A stretch of DNA of 64,000 nt from Blastobasis lacticolella. Taxonomy: Eukaryota; Arthropoda; Insecta; Lepidoptera; Blastobasidae. Below, one piece after another: positions 53,936 through 63,537 of this stretch. The DNA lies in assembly GCA_905147135.1 (NCBI GenBank), contig LR990059.1, positions 13,229,001-13,293,000 on the forward strand, given 5' to 3'. The position numbers were made by a program, and so were the translations under genes. Under the pieces are notes generated by a model. That model was not told the origin of the DNA. It saw only the letters and a program-made list of their open reading frames with translations, and made no database searches. Numbering within the stretch: the stretch's first letter is position 1; every line of letters begins with the position of its first letter.

Positions 53936-54267
53936 CATCGCGGAATCGAAAGCTGTGCGTGAAAGCTCTAAAGGACACCTAACCATGAACATTGTTAATG
54001 TAACGATCAACTATTAAAATTCACTGTGTAGTTCGCACGCGTCGTAACGACCTCAGTGCCGTTGGACTGGGCTAATGTCGGTAATTATTATTATCTGCGG
54101 CTCAATTAGAATTTACATGAGGCTTATGTGGGATTAGGGGCTTTAGTACGCAACTGTGAATAGATTTCGTGTTTTGTGCGTGCGTATTTCTTTTTTATTT
54201 AGTCCTTTGCGCAGTAATTTTATTATTTTTAGTGTAGTGGATTTCTGACTATACTTTCTCTTTTTTT
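53936..54267. other. Unassigned spacer
   Basis: Nothing recognised. Confidence 0.4.
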
Positions 54268-54385
54268 ATATATCACTAAGGTGGCAAACAAGCTTACGGC
54301 CTGCCTGATTGCAAGCAGTCACCGCAGCGCAGCGACGTTTGCAATACCAGTGGTGATGCCCACCAACGCGTTGCCGACCACATAA
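54268..54385 (+). repeat. Dispersed repeat family F copy
   Basis: ATCACTAAGGTGGCAAACAA, GCTTACGGCCTGCCTGATTG, GACGTTTGCAATACCAGTGG, AACGCGTTGCCGACCAC. It is followed directly by the tail of the next element. Confidence 0.7.
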
Positions 54386-54815
54386 AAATCTTTTCATTTC
54401 ATTTCATTTCATTTATTTGCTTTAAATATGGTACATATATATATACAGGTCATAGAGTACAACATTGATCTACATATTTAGTCAGAGGAAGTGACGTGCA
54501 AACATTTTGTATTTATAATTAACTTAAAAAATAGATACTAATTGGGCCTCTTATATTCAAAAAATGCTTTGACGGTATAAAAGACGTGCTGCATCAACCA
54601 CTTGTACAGAGCTCGTTTGAATTTCTGTAACGGTAACTCTCTTATATCTATTGGAATTTTATTATACATTTGTACACACATATAATAACAATTTTTTAAG
54701 AACAAATTTTTTTTCACCCCTTTCTTGAAGAACTCCATGTTAAACTCTCCAGGGAAAACCTCTCCAGGTAGTTCATTCAACAACTTTAGTGTCCTAAATG
54801 CAAAACATTAACATT
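54386..54815 (-). pseudogene. LINE 3' end with RT C-terminal frame
   Basis: Minus strand: an 81-codon frame (54783-54538) contains NCYYMCVQMYNKIPIDIREL, then KFKRALYKWLMQHVFYTVKA and FFEYKRPN. This is the far C-terminus of CR1/Jockey-group reverse transcriptases (VYNKLPxxIRxLPLxxFKxxLKxxLxxxAFYSVxEF). A 3' UTR of about 150 bp and an (AAATG)n tail follow at 54386-54412. The frame is open to the stop; everything upstream is lost. Confidence 0.75.
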
Positions 54816-55024
54816 TCAAAACCAAATATTAATATTTTTATTAGAAAAACCTGCAACTATAAACGCTTGATTTGTGCGCTCATGAACAGGGCCTTTTGCA
54901 TTTGTCATAGAATTGTGTGCCTCCTAATACCGTTCAAGTTACCGCAAGGGACCCTGAGACTGGTTGAACGGTCTAAACAGCCGATGGGAACCCTGTGACG
55001 GTATATGTATACCATGAATTCGTT
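54816..55024. other. Short spacer
   Basis: Nothing recognised. Confidence 0.4.
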
Positions 55025-55245
55025 ATAAAAATAAAAGCGCTGTCGTTTCTTGCACCTCACAGCACATACTGAGTGGGTACCATTTACGCTGGCCGCCGCG
55101 GCACCGACAGTGTCATGGGAGGCTACGTATGGTTTACTTTAGATATTTTAAGTATTAATGTTTCCGTTGTCTCTAATTGTAACTGTTATTATGTCGTGGT
55201 GTGCTATGTGTAGTAAATGTCTTTTCTTTCTTTCTTAATTTTTCC
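55025..55245 (+). mobile_element. LINE 3' end, family M, copy 2
   Basis: GCTGTCGTTTCTTGCACCTC, ACAGCACATACTGAGTGGGT, GGCCGCCGCGGCACCGACAG, ATTATGTCGTGGTGTGCTAT, then TCTTTTCTTTCTTTCTT. Same order and orientation as the 57.05-kb copy. Confidence 0.8.
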
Positions 55246-55992
55246 AATTTTATAATTACATTTTTTTTCTAACGACTCCAAGCGAAGGCAATATCGGTAG
55301 ATGGACTTAGTTGGCAGGAAAGGCAAGTGCAGTGAGACCAAAAACAAGCCAATTATTAAATAAAATGGAATACGTCCTCGAGACGTAGATTATCGTTCTA
55401 GGGTTAGATTTGGGATTAGATTGGGCAGGTCGTGTGATACTTAACTTATGACCATTTTCATAAACATAGGAATCGCCTAAATCCGTTGCCAATCTAAATA
55501 CTTAGGAATAGAATGTGAATTTCAACGAATAGGTACTGCTGCAAATGATATATTTACCAAAATACATAATTTCAATAAAAACCATCACTTTACTGCTACA
55601 GATTAAAAGAAACATTGACATATTGATATTCGGAAATCCATTTCGTCTAATTTTATACGGCTTTTGTTTACCAAGTAAGACAAGTCAACACACTCACAAT
55701 CTGGACAGATTTTAGCAAATCACAGGCATGACTGAGATGGCAGGCATGACAGGAGGTGGTGAGTGCACCACCTATACCTTAGTACCAAAACAACGCACCT
55801 GCGGCACTGCTTTTTTATTAGGTATATAAGACCTAAAATGGTGTTACAGGTGACAGTTACCACTTTCCATCAGATAGACAGTCTGATCATTTGTCAATGA
55901 CTTATAATAAATTACAAAATACACCACGCTTTCTTACCATGGTCAGGAATTTAAAGCCATCATTGTCGTTGTCACCATAATCAGTCTTCAGT
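55246..55992. other. Unassigned spacer
   Basis: 55845-55895 has GTGACAGTTACCACTTTCCA, TCAGATAGACAGTCTGATCA, a family G-like end. 55735-55765 has a short GGCAGGCATGAC direct repeat. No gene. Confidence 0.4.
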
Positions 55993-56057
55993 GCGGGGAA
56001 TCGAATCCGAGATTTATCGCTTACGGGCCCCTTAACAATTAGGTAACCGACGTTCCT
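55993..56057 (-). mobile_element. SINE family A head fragment
   Basis: GCGGGGAATCGAATCCGAGA, TTTATCGCTTACGGGCCCCT, TAACAATTAGGTAACCGACG is the reverse complement of a decayed head. Confidence 0.6.
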
Positions 56058-56629
56058 ATACAACAAGAGGTATAACATAGCCTTTGACATGCTAAACATA
56101 ATAACGATCTGAAGCAAACTCTAATAATAAGTGTCTACAAGGAAAATTTCAAGAAATAAAGCTAATTAAAATTACTTTTCATTGTTTTTGGCAACACATC
56201 TTTCCCGTTGTCGAGTAAATTATCAAGAAAAGTAATTCAAGTAAAAAAAATTAAGTAATCGCATCCCTTTGGGATGGTTATATTTTTTTCCCTAATAATT
56301 ATATTAATATAAGACCAACTTTTAAGGTCTGCACTGACAGACTGTTTTAAGATCTGCGGACATCCAGCTGCTTATTCCGACCACGTAGCGATGGTGGCGC
56401 CCCCTCGACAAATCTAAACGACCGAACGTTAGAATTAAAATTCCGTATGCGAAGCTTTTACCTATTGTCTACACAAAATATCCTTTAATTATGTCGGCCG
56501 TTTCGCCCTTTCAGTTGTGGTGGTGGGCACAAGAGTTGGAGTTTATATAATATAAGCGACTGGGTATTTTTGACACAATACGTCTTTCCAAAAAATTAAA
56601 TGACACCACTGGTGACCGGTGTGCGGGCT
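56058..56629. other. Unassigned spacer
   Basis: Nothing recognised. Confidence 0.4.
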
Positions 56630-56760
56630 CGTTCCTCGTGCAACGGATTAGCATCGCTATCCAACGACGCAGTCAGCTTTCTGGGCACCATTCCAGCGGT
56701 GCAGCAGCGGCGGCGGTGTGGATGAGGCTTTAATTTTTTTGTATGTATTTGATATATTCT
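56630..56760 (+). pseudogene. Possible R1-like LINE ORF2 C-terminal scrap
   Basis: SFLVQRISIAIQRRSQ in one frame and AVSFLGTIPA in another, with a frameshift between. Together they resemble the QRISxAIQRGNAASxLGTIP ending that I associate with R1-group elements. About 35 codons. Weak. Confidence 0.35.
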
Positions 56761-57044
56761 AGTGTTTAATTTTAGTATTTATATGTTGGTATTAGTTGCA
56801 TCCATCTTACCATCAGATAGGCCGCAAGTTGTTTGCCACCTTAGTGGATTAAGAAAACTGGTATATCTTTTGTCATGTTTTTTTTATGCGGCAGGCAAGC
56901 GAGCCACCAAGTTGGCTAGTTTGATATATTCACCTATTTATTTATTTTAATTTTGCATTTATTATTTTTTTTTTAGTTATTTATATACATATATTTAGGT
57001 AGTATAACACCCGTGACGTACCTAAAAAAATGGGCCAACAGAAT
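56761..57044. other. AT-rich spacer
   Basis: CATCTTACCATCAGATAGGC, CGCAAGTTGTTTGCCACCTT at 56802-56845 resembles a family F/G end. No gene. Confidence 0.4.
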
Positions 57045-57262
57045 ACCAGCGCTGTGAGTCGTTTCTTGCGTCTCACAGCACATGCTGAGTGGGCACCATT
57101 CACGCTGGCCGCCGCGGCACCGACAGTGGCATGGGAAGCTACGCATTGGTTTTGATATTTTTATTGTTAATGTTTCCGTTGTCTGTAACTGTAACTGTTA
57201 TTGTATCGTGGTGTGCTATGCGTAGTAAATGTCTTTTCTTTCTTCTTTCATTCTTTCTTTCT
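57045..57262 (+). mobile_element. LINE 3' end, family M, copy 3
   Basis: ACCAGCGCTGTGAGTCGTTT, CTCACAGCACATGCTGAGTG, CCGCCGCGGCACCGACAGTG, TTCCGTTGTCTGTAACTGTA, and a (TTTC)n tail. The 65-codon frame over it is not coding. Confidence 0.8.
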
Positions 57263-57359
57263 ATTAATTTGACCAAGTCATTATGACCGATTACCATTAT
57301 GATAAGTCGGTTAATACAATTTATAAGGTTGAAAAAGTGACATCATTCATTTATGATGA

Positions 57360-57592
57360 GCATCGCTCTTGTCAGATGGGACAGTAAGGTTCTCGAGTGG
57401 CCACCTCGTACCAGAAGACGCAGCTTGGGAGGCCTCCCACACAGTGGGCCAACAACCGGGTATAGACCGCAGGTACCAGCTGGATGCGGAAGACACCGGA
57501 CCGGCCTTTGTGGAGATCTCTGGGAGAGGCCTTTGCCTAGCTACGGGCGTCTTTCGGTTGAAAAAATGATGATTATTATTTTAAAGAAGTCA
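57360..57592 (+). pseudogene. RTE-type LINE 3' end
   Basis: RWDSKVLEWPPRTRRRSLG in one frame, then GTSWMRKTPDRPLWRSLGEA in another, followed by GATGATTATTATT. This is the post-polymerase end of the same general lineage as the 46.2-kb fragment (KVxEWxPRTxxRSxG, WMRKxxD). Two open frames here are shifted readings of it. Confidence 0.75.
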
Positions 57593-58613
57593 TCGTAATA
57601 AGTACCATATCATTTTACCTCTATTAGAGTGTGAACTCTCTACCTGAGTCATTGTTCCCCGATAAGTATAACCTTGGGGTCTTCAAGAGTGAATAGGTAT
57701 CTTCTAGGCACGCATGCTACATCTTCGACCTCAGTGTCGCTTTCCATCAGGTGAGTTGAGGTCAAATGCAAGCCTATTATAAAAAAAAATAAAAAAAACT
57801 GTCGCTGAATACTACCTGACCGAGTACAAATTGCACAACAAAAAAGTTTGGGCATACCATCGTTTTGTGGGTCTCCTAAGAATCTGCTATCGCTACAAAG
57901 TGGAATTTTCTTGTTCTCGATGAGGTAGGGTAAGCTAAGACCTCATAGTATGTCTACTCTCAAGGGCTTAGTTCTTTTTTTCCTTTTCCAAATCGCTTCC
58001 GCCCCCATGATGGGCCACGAAGCGTGTGTAAGCGGTAAACACGTTCGTTTAAGTACACAGAACAATACTGCCTCTGTATTTCTCTCTGGATGCTCAAACA
58101 AAATTAATGGCGGGCGACACGGGCAGAATTTTAATTGGTGTAAATTCTGTTTGGGAATGACTGCCACACTTTTTGGGGAATTAATAATTGCTTTGGAAAT
58201 TGACCCCCGTTATCGCTTTGTGGCATAATAAATGCCAGAAGGGCACCTTAATGTGTGGGCGACTGTATATCAGGAGATAATTGTAATGTTGTGCGCGAAG
58301 AGTTATTTTGGGATAATGGATAATTAGTGCGTTGGTTGTAAACAAATTCGTTCGGGTTTGTTACGCGCTTTGCTTTACTCCCCACTCATTCAAAAATAAA
58401 GTATATAATTTTAACACCCAAAGGCACACACCAAAAAATTTTTTTTTTGTCATATTCCAAATTTCAAGCCTTCGGTAACATGAAAGAATTCTCAAAAACA
58501 AATTGGATAATTGGATGGTGTTCATCTAAGGCAACTTTTTTAGTCTAATCCAAAGAGAAAAAAAGATTTTTTAATATAATAGCGATTCCCGTTATTTACC
58601 GCTGCAATTCCGG
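57593..58613. other. Spacer with repeat scraps
   Basis: 57735-57790 is a family I-like end with poly-A. 57888-57940 is a family K fragment (CTATCGCTACAAAGTGGAAT, GTTCTCGATGAGGTAGGG). A 92-codon frame (57950-58228) starts with a hydrophobic run but has no domain. It is listed as rejected. Confidence 0.45.
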
Positions 58614-58712
58614 CACGGCTGGCACAAGAGTGCCTGCGAAAGCGACATGTAAAAAAATACGTGACATAGACCCTGCTATCTCTTTCATCTTAGTATTAAG
58701 AGAAAGAAATAA
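58614..58712. mobile_element. MITE family J, half copy
   Basis: GGCTGGCACAAGAGTGCCTG, GCGAAAGCGACATG, GTGACATAGACCCTGCTATC, TCTTTCATCTTAGTATTAAG align in order with 34.79-34.90 kb. The right arm is missing. Confidence 0.6.
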
Positions 58713-59592
58713 ACAACAAGAGGACAACCTACAACTGTCTTGGAATACGCAACAAATTTATTTAAAAATATTGAGGCCGACATCATTCTTAAAAAAGCAG
58801 AGATAGCGCAAAACAAAACAACAGACATAGTGTATGGTAATTAAGTTATTTGTAACATAGTATTACAATGCGGTTTGATCCTAGCAGATTAGATTGACGT
58901 CAGCAATTGCCATACTCGCCTTAATCACTGATTTCCATCTACCTAAGTACATTGATGTAAACTCCCCTGATTTATTGTGACTGTCGATATTATGGCGTAT
59001 GTGTGTAGATGTGGTGTTTAAATTGTAGTTTTGCTTCGAATACTGCTGCTGCTTTACTTCCTAATAAGGAAAACCTAAATAAAAATATGTTTGACGACAG
59101 ACACGAAACAACGGGAATACAAGACTTGATTTAGTTTGCGAATTCACTTAAATCTTTGCATGCGTGCTTCATCTTTAACTACATACGGCCGAAATTGATG
59201 ATGATAAAATGCCAACCTGATACTTCACTCTGGCGAACGATATACAATTCCAGAGGAAAATCGTATTATATAGACTACAGAATTTATTTAATAATTCGGA
59301 AGAACAATATTAGCCTCAACACGATATCTACAGAACAAACTTGCAATGCACATTGATTGAGTAATTACAGTTACCTGCCTTCCGCAAGCCTATATAGGCT
59401 ATATATTATATATGATTAGTGTGCAGCGATAAGTAAATTAAAGAAAATGTATAAAAGCTTGTATTTTTTATTATTAATTATAATTACTAAACAAGACAAA
59501 AAACTACACTAAACTGCATCAAAAAACTGTAACATAAATTACAACTAACTTCTAAGTTATTAACACTAAACTTAAGATTAAAACTAATTGAC
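58713..59592. other. AT-rich spacer
   Basis: 59440-59590 is AT-rich with TAATTACTAAAC-like sequence. A 66-codon frame (59156-59356) is not supported. Confidence 0.4.
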
Positions 59593-59875
59593 TAACACCC
59601 GGTTTCTGAAACGCTTGTCAACGCAAAAATTACGTAACAGCTTGTTAAACACTGATTAAATGCAGTTTGGGTTTCTGAAAGGGCCAATTGACGGCTTGTT
59701 AACAGCTTGTTGACGGATTGTCAAATCTCCAATTAACGGCTGATTAATGTAATTTTGGGTTCCCGGAAAGCTTTTTCTCATGTCAACTGTATGTTATCGC
59801 CGTGTTATTTTAATTGGCGAAAATCGACCAATTAACCGATTGTCAAAAGAAATTATATCCGATTTTCTTGGTCTA

Positions 59876-60470
59876 GATCTTGGTCCTGGCCCTGGTCCAG
59901 GTCCTAGTTTTGGTCCAAGGCAAAGTCCAGGTCTAGGGTCCAGGTTCTGGTCCAGGATCATGACCAAAACTGCAACCTTGATCACAATTTGAACCAGGAC
60001 CTAGACCAGTGCCAGCACATAGACCTTAAACATTAGCTGGACCAGGACCTGGTTCGGGGCCAGGACATGGACCTGAACCAGGACCAGGACCTGAACCATG
60101 GACATGTCAGAGTCCAGGACCTGGACCTGAACTAGAAGCTAATCCGGGGCCAGGGCCTGAACCTGGTGCGGGGCCAGGACCTGGTCCGAAGCCAGGACCT
60201 GGACCTGAACTACGAAGTGGTCCGGGTCCAGGACCTGGACCTGAACCAGTACCTAGTCTGGGGCCAGTACCTAGACCTAAACCAGGTCCTGGTCCGAAGC
60301 CAGGACCTGGACCTGAACCACGTACTGGTCTGGGTCCAGGACCTGGACCTGAACCAGCACCTGGTCCGGGGCCAGTACCTGGACCTGAACCAGGACCTGG
60401 TCCGAAGCCAGGACCTGGACCTGAACCACGAACCGGCCCGTGTCCAGGACTTGAACCAGGATTTAACTAA
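59876..60470. repeat. 36-bp minisatellite with 108-bp higher-order period
   Basis: The unit resembles CCAGGACCTGGACCTGAACC followed by about 16 variable bases. Three unit variants recur in order, giving a 108-bp period in 60190-60450. The first 100 bp are inverted in character (CCTGGTCCAGGTCC). Because 36 is a multiple of 3, a 112-codon frame stays open (12-residue QDLDLNQxLVR-type repeat), but there is no evidence that it is translated. Confidence 0.85.
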
Positions 60471-60479
60471 TGGGATTAT

Positions 60480-60700
60480 TGGGAGAAACTCACAGAATCG
60501 ATAGCCGATGGGGCGGATGTTGTTGAGTGGCTTTCTCTGGATGGCCTCCCATGAGATGGATGGACTACCTCTTTAAGGTCCTAGGGAGCCGATGGATGCA
60601 AGATAACAGAGTCGACCAGAGTGTAAGCCGTGGGAGGCCGGAATTCAGCAGTGGACCGGGACCCACCTAACTGCCTAAAGATGATGATGATGGGATTACT
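60480..60700 (+). pseudogene. RTE-type LINE 3' end nested in the TIR element
   Basis: WMDYLFKVLGSRWMQDNRVD can be read, followed by degenerate sequence and GATGATGATGATGG. This matches the RWxDxLxKVxGxRWMxxAxDR end of RTE-type proteins. It lies between the minisatellite and the right TIR. Confidence 0.6.
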
Positions 60701-61126
60701 GATCCACTCGAACCCGTGACCCTATAACATAAATATTGTTATATTTTCTCTTTTCTCGCTCTGTATATTGTTTTTTATCGTATTTGATTTTTATTTACAC
60801 GAAAACTAAACAATCGCTATCAGTTTCATCTAAAAGTTGAATATCCCGCCGCTATCAAAAGGCCGCTAGGGACAGAGACAAATCAATGCGTTAGACAGAA
60901 ACAAAACATATAGGAGTGAATGAATGTGACTGATTTTAGCAGGGGTAGCCAGACGAAAAAATTGATCTCTTGTTAATGGTCGATTAGCTAACAATAGATT
61001 GATTGGCCTTTCAGAAACCCACGGTGATTTAACAGCTTGTTAAATGTGACAGTCTGTTAGCTAATCAATGATTTGACAAGCGTTTCAGAAACCGGGTGTA
61101 AGCCTCCTCTCGCTGGAGATTTTTTT

Positions 61127-61253
61127 CTAGGTGTTCTGATTCAGCCGTGATGCCAGTGCGTCACTTCTTATCGGTGGCCTTGTTTGACATTTTGGTCTTC
61201 CAATACTACCATTACAAAATCTGCTACCGTAATCTTTATTTTCAATGTCGCCT
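61127..61253 (-). pseudogene. Diverged duplicate of the adjacent exon segment
   Basis: 61146-61230 aligns with 61353-61440 on the same strand (GCCGTGATGCCAGTGCGTCA with GCCGTGCTGCCAGTACTTGA; TATCGGTGGCCTTGTTTGA with TATCGGTGGCCTTCTTTGA). It is in a different frame from 61254-61775 (ends RPPIRSDALASRLNQNT then stop). Either it is joined by a TCTATTTCAG acceptor at about 61258-61267 or it is a dead duplicate. Confidence 0.5.
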
Positions 61254-61775
61254 TCACGAGCTGAAATAGACTTCTTCAGAGTCAGAGGTGGTGTAGTCCC
61301 TGGACTTGAGCTTGAGCTTGCCAAGCCTTCGGTGTTCAGATCCAGCCGTGCTGCCAGTACTTGACCCCGTTATCGGTGGCCTTCTTTGAAAATGTTGTCC
61401 TCCAATATTGTCATCTGACATATTATAAAGTGACATAGCTTCTGAGGAACTGCGTTCAGAGTTAAGATTTTCTCTGCAGGTATTAAGATGTAATTGAGCC
61501 TGGAGAGTTGTAGTGCTTTTTGAAGTCTGGTAATTTTTTCCAACAAACAAACTTTTAATAAATCTCCCTTCAGAAGCTGACATAGGTTCCTTCACAGGTT
61601 TGCTCATAGACTCGGTACTCTTAAACTCGGTTAACGTTTCCAAATGTTTTGGTAATGGACTGAAGTTTATCAAACCGAGGTCAGCCGATAAAATGAGCCA
61701 CGTAACATCAACGGTTGACAGCTTCTCAGGTTCTTGCGGCACCATGGCTGATAGGTCACGTCCGTTCCTCAGCAG
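61254..61775 (-). CDS. Candidate terminal coding exon of an unidentified host gene
   Basis: Minus strand, 173 codons to a TGA or TAG-type stop at 61254-61256, beginning after an acceptor-like TTTCTTTACTTGCAG whose AG is 61777-61776. It reads LLRNGRDLSAMVPQEPEKLS, TVDVTWLILSADLGLINFSP, then a Ser/Thr/Lys-rich, low-complexity C-terminus (SSTGSTAGSEHRR, DYTTSDSEEVYFSS). The open frame extends upstream into AT-rich intron-like sequence, so its first Met is not credible. Composition is balanced and unlike the surrounding repeats. I do not recognise the family. It could be the disordered tail of a signalling or cytoskeletal protein. It could also be derived from an unknown element. No donor or upstream exon is firmly placed. 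Confidence 0.5.
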   Translation of the reverse strand: MLRNGRDLSAMVPQEPEKLSTVDVTWLILSADLGLINFSPLPKHLETLTEFKSTESMSKPVKEPMSASEGRFIKSLFVGKNYQTSKSTTTLQAQLHLNTCRENLNSERSSSEAMSLYNMSDDNIGGQHFQRRPPITGSSTGSTAGSEHRRLGKLKLKSRDYTTSDSEEVYFSS

Positions 61776-61908
61776 CTGCAAGTAAAGAAACGATTTTTTA
61801 TATAAAGAAGAATAATGAAATGTACGTAATAATATATAATAGTATAGTATATTATAGTACTTATAGTATGTAGCCACTATTGGTTTTTCAACAACAAGAA
61901 CCAAAGTA
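61776..61908. other. Putative intron segment
   Basis: AT-rich sequence immediately upstream (minus strand) of the candidate acceptor. Contains TATAATATA repeats. Confidence 0.4.
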
Positions 61909-62070
61909 ACTTATTTATTTATTTATTTATTTAACAGTTTATTGTGCACAATAACATTTATACAATATTGACATAAGGAAAACAACACAACAGGTACAGT
62001 ACCTACTTAGTACTTAGCGTTATATGTGGTTTTTAAAATAACATTATTAAAAGGAATTAATAAAAGATCT
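61909..62070 (-). mobile_element. Probable LINE 3' end, (TAAA)n-tailed
   Basis: TTATTTATTTATTTATTTAT at 61912-61934 followed by TTATTGTGCACAATAACATT on plus is the reverse of a (TAAA)n-tailed 3' UTR. The stretch after it (CAACGCGCGCAGCCATCGCA) is GC-rich and may be part of the coding end. It would lie inside an intron of the candidate gene. Confidence 0.5.
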
Positions 62071-62462
62071 CTCTGTCGGCGAGCAACGCGCGCAGCCATC
62101 GCATGCGGCGCGACCAGCTTCATCATCTTGCTGCCAGTACTCAGACAGGCCTCTAAGATGTCATTAAAACATTGATACACAATAGTAAATCATGCTCCTA
62201 CACAGTACCCAATTTTTCTAAACTTCCTTCAAACTTCGATAAAGGCATGTTGATATGATTAGCTAAATTTGCAATAGGTACGCTTGTAAGCCTAAAAGCC
62301 TGTTAAAATATGGGCCCCGGAAACTGAAGGCTGGCAAATTGGAAATCATATACAAAAATCTCATGTCAATCTCAAACAGAGAAAATTATAGATTAAAATA
62401 AATGAAAAAAAAACAAGGTCCAAGATAAATGAAAGGGATAGTTACCTACTGTTGAAGGTGTC
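62071..62462. other. Unassigned spacer
   Basis: Nothing firmly recognised. Confidence 0.35.
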
Positions 62463-62525
62463 CTGCAAGACCGTGTTGAGGAACGCGGTCCGAAGTCTTT
62501 GCTGGTGCTGTCGGCGCAAGAAAGA
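62463..62525 (-). other. Possible small upstream exon
   Basis: The minus strand shows an acceptor-like CTTTCTTGCGCCGACAG before about 58 bases, ending at CAACA|GTAGGTAAC, a reasonable donor. The frame compatible with the 61775 exon phase reads SKDFGPRSSTRSCRTPST. A different frame (RLRTAFLNTVLQDTFN) looks more protein-like but gives a stop when joined. Weak. Confidence 0.25.
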
Positions 62526-62754
62526 CACGCCGACGGCCGTCAGCCGTCTTTATAAGGTTTATAAGAGCAGTTTTATATATAGTCTAATAGAAAATGACAA
62601 TTACGATTAAATCAATAAAAATATAAATGTCATAACAATTAAATGTTTAAACATTTATAACAATACAATAATGTCAAGTATTTCATAATTGAATAGTAGG
62701 TAATTCCAAATGTCAATAAATTAAAATAATATCGATTTACAAAATTGTCAAACA
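62526..62754. other. AT-rich spacer
   Basis: AT-rich, including ATGTTTAAACAT palindromic bits. Possibly the 3' UTR of the minus-strand LINE that follows. Confidence 0.4.
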
Positions 62755-63078
62755 CTATTCATTTAAAAATTCTTCTATGGTATAGAAACACTTCTCTATA
62801 AGCAATTATTTCGCCAGTGATTTAAAAGTGGCGATAGAGGTTGCATCTCTGACGTTTGCCGGAAGTTTGTTATATACAGTAGGCCCCAGTACATAGGCAG
62901 ATCGTCCAGACTTTGTCAACTTGTGCCGTACATGGAGAAGTTGACCTTCATCCCTGTTGCACCGCAAAGCACGAGTTGAGGCGGTTTTACGTTGGAATAG
63001 GTGTATGTTCCGACAAGTAAACATAGCCACATGTAATATTAATTCGCACGGCAGCGGTAGTATTTCGAACATGTTGTA
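62755..63078 (-). pseudogene. LINE reverse-transcriptase C-terminus with one stop
   Basis: Minus strand: ILPLPCELILHVAMFTCRNI, GRSAYVLGPTVYNKLPANVR, ATFKSLAK, a TAA at 62808-62806, then in the same frame LLIEKCFYTIEEFLNE and a stop. This is the C-terminal block of CR1/Jockey-group reverse transcriptases (LxILPLPxELI, GPxxYNKLPxxVRxxxSxxxFKxxLKxxLxxKxFYSVxEFL). A single nonsense codon interrupts it. It is 5'-truncated next to the MULE fragment. Confidence 0.75.
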
Positions 63079-63089
63079 AACATGTTGTT

Positions 63090-63537
63090 ATGACAATGAT
63101 CTATGGCATAGATGCCGATTTTGCTTTAAGACTGCGACATCTTACTGCTCTGGCGATTTTACCAGCAGATGAGATACCAGACGCATTCCAATCACTAAAA
63201 GATAATATAATGCCTCTTGCAGCGAGGGAAGTGCTCAAGTGGTTCGAACATTACTATATTCTAGGAAAGGAAGACACACGTATCACTTCCTCAAATAAAA
63301 CCCAAACCATAAGGACGCCGCCGATATTCACGCCGTTGTTGTGGTCGATAAGTTTAAACAATGACTTGGAGTTACCTCGTACCCAAAACAACGTAGAAGC
63401 ATGGCATCGGCGGTGGAATACAATCCTAAATCGTAAAAATCATAGCGTGTACATGATCTAAGCGTGTACGCGATCATTAGCTTTATGGTTAAAGAACAAA
63501 TGACAACAAAACACTATATCGAAAGATTTTGAAATCT
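63090..63537 (+). pseudogene. Mutator-like (MULE) transposase fragment, frameshifted
   Basis: It reads GIDADFALRLRHLTALAILP, ADEIPDAFQSL, VLKWFEHYYILGK, PPIFTPLLWSIS, then LELPRTQNNVEAWHRRWNTI and a premature stop. Past the break the other frame continues SVYAIISFMVKEQMTTKHYI to a stop at about 63532. The order LRxLxALAFVPxxDVxxAF, YFxxTYI, PPxFPxxLWN, LPRTNNxVEGWHxxF is the C-terminal region of MULE-type transposases seen in many insects. A 17-bp imperfect tandem duplication (AGCGTGTAC repeated at 63443 and 63460) shifts the frame. The DDE residues upstream are missing. Dead fragment. Confidence 0.85.

Larger units (their letters stand above)
59596..61098. mobile_element. 1.5-kb TIR element, TAA-flanked, with minisatellite cargo
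   Basis: 26-bp perfect terminal inverted repeats start CACCCGGTTTCTGAAACGCT. TAA is on both sides (59593-59595, 61099-61101). A second inverted module, TGGGTTTCTGAAAGG followed by CCAAT, lies about 70-80 bp inside each end, and ACAGCTTGTTAA motifs repeat near both. The centre contains the 59876-60470 minisatellite and an RTE tail. No transposase. A TWA target is consistent with PIF/Harbinger, though the ends start CA rather than GG. Confidence 0.85.

Noticed and set aside
57950..58228. 92-codon frame starting with a signal-peptide-like hydrophobic run and six Cys
   Set aside because: Looks like a small secreted protein at first, but the hydrophobic start overlaps a family K repeat, spacing of Cys matches no family I know, and there is no splice or conservation evidence. 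A transcript would reopen it.
60166..60504. 112-codon repeat protein
   Set aside because: Explained by a minisatellite whose period is a multiple of three. Kept only as a low-interest finding.
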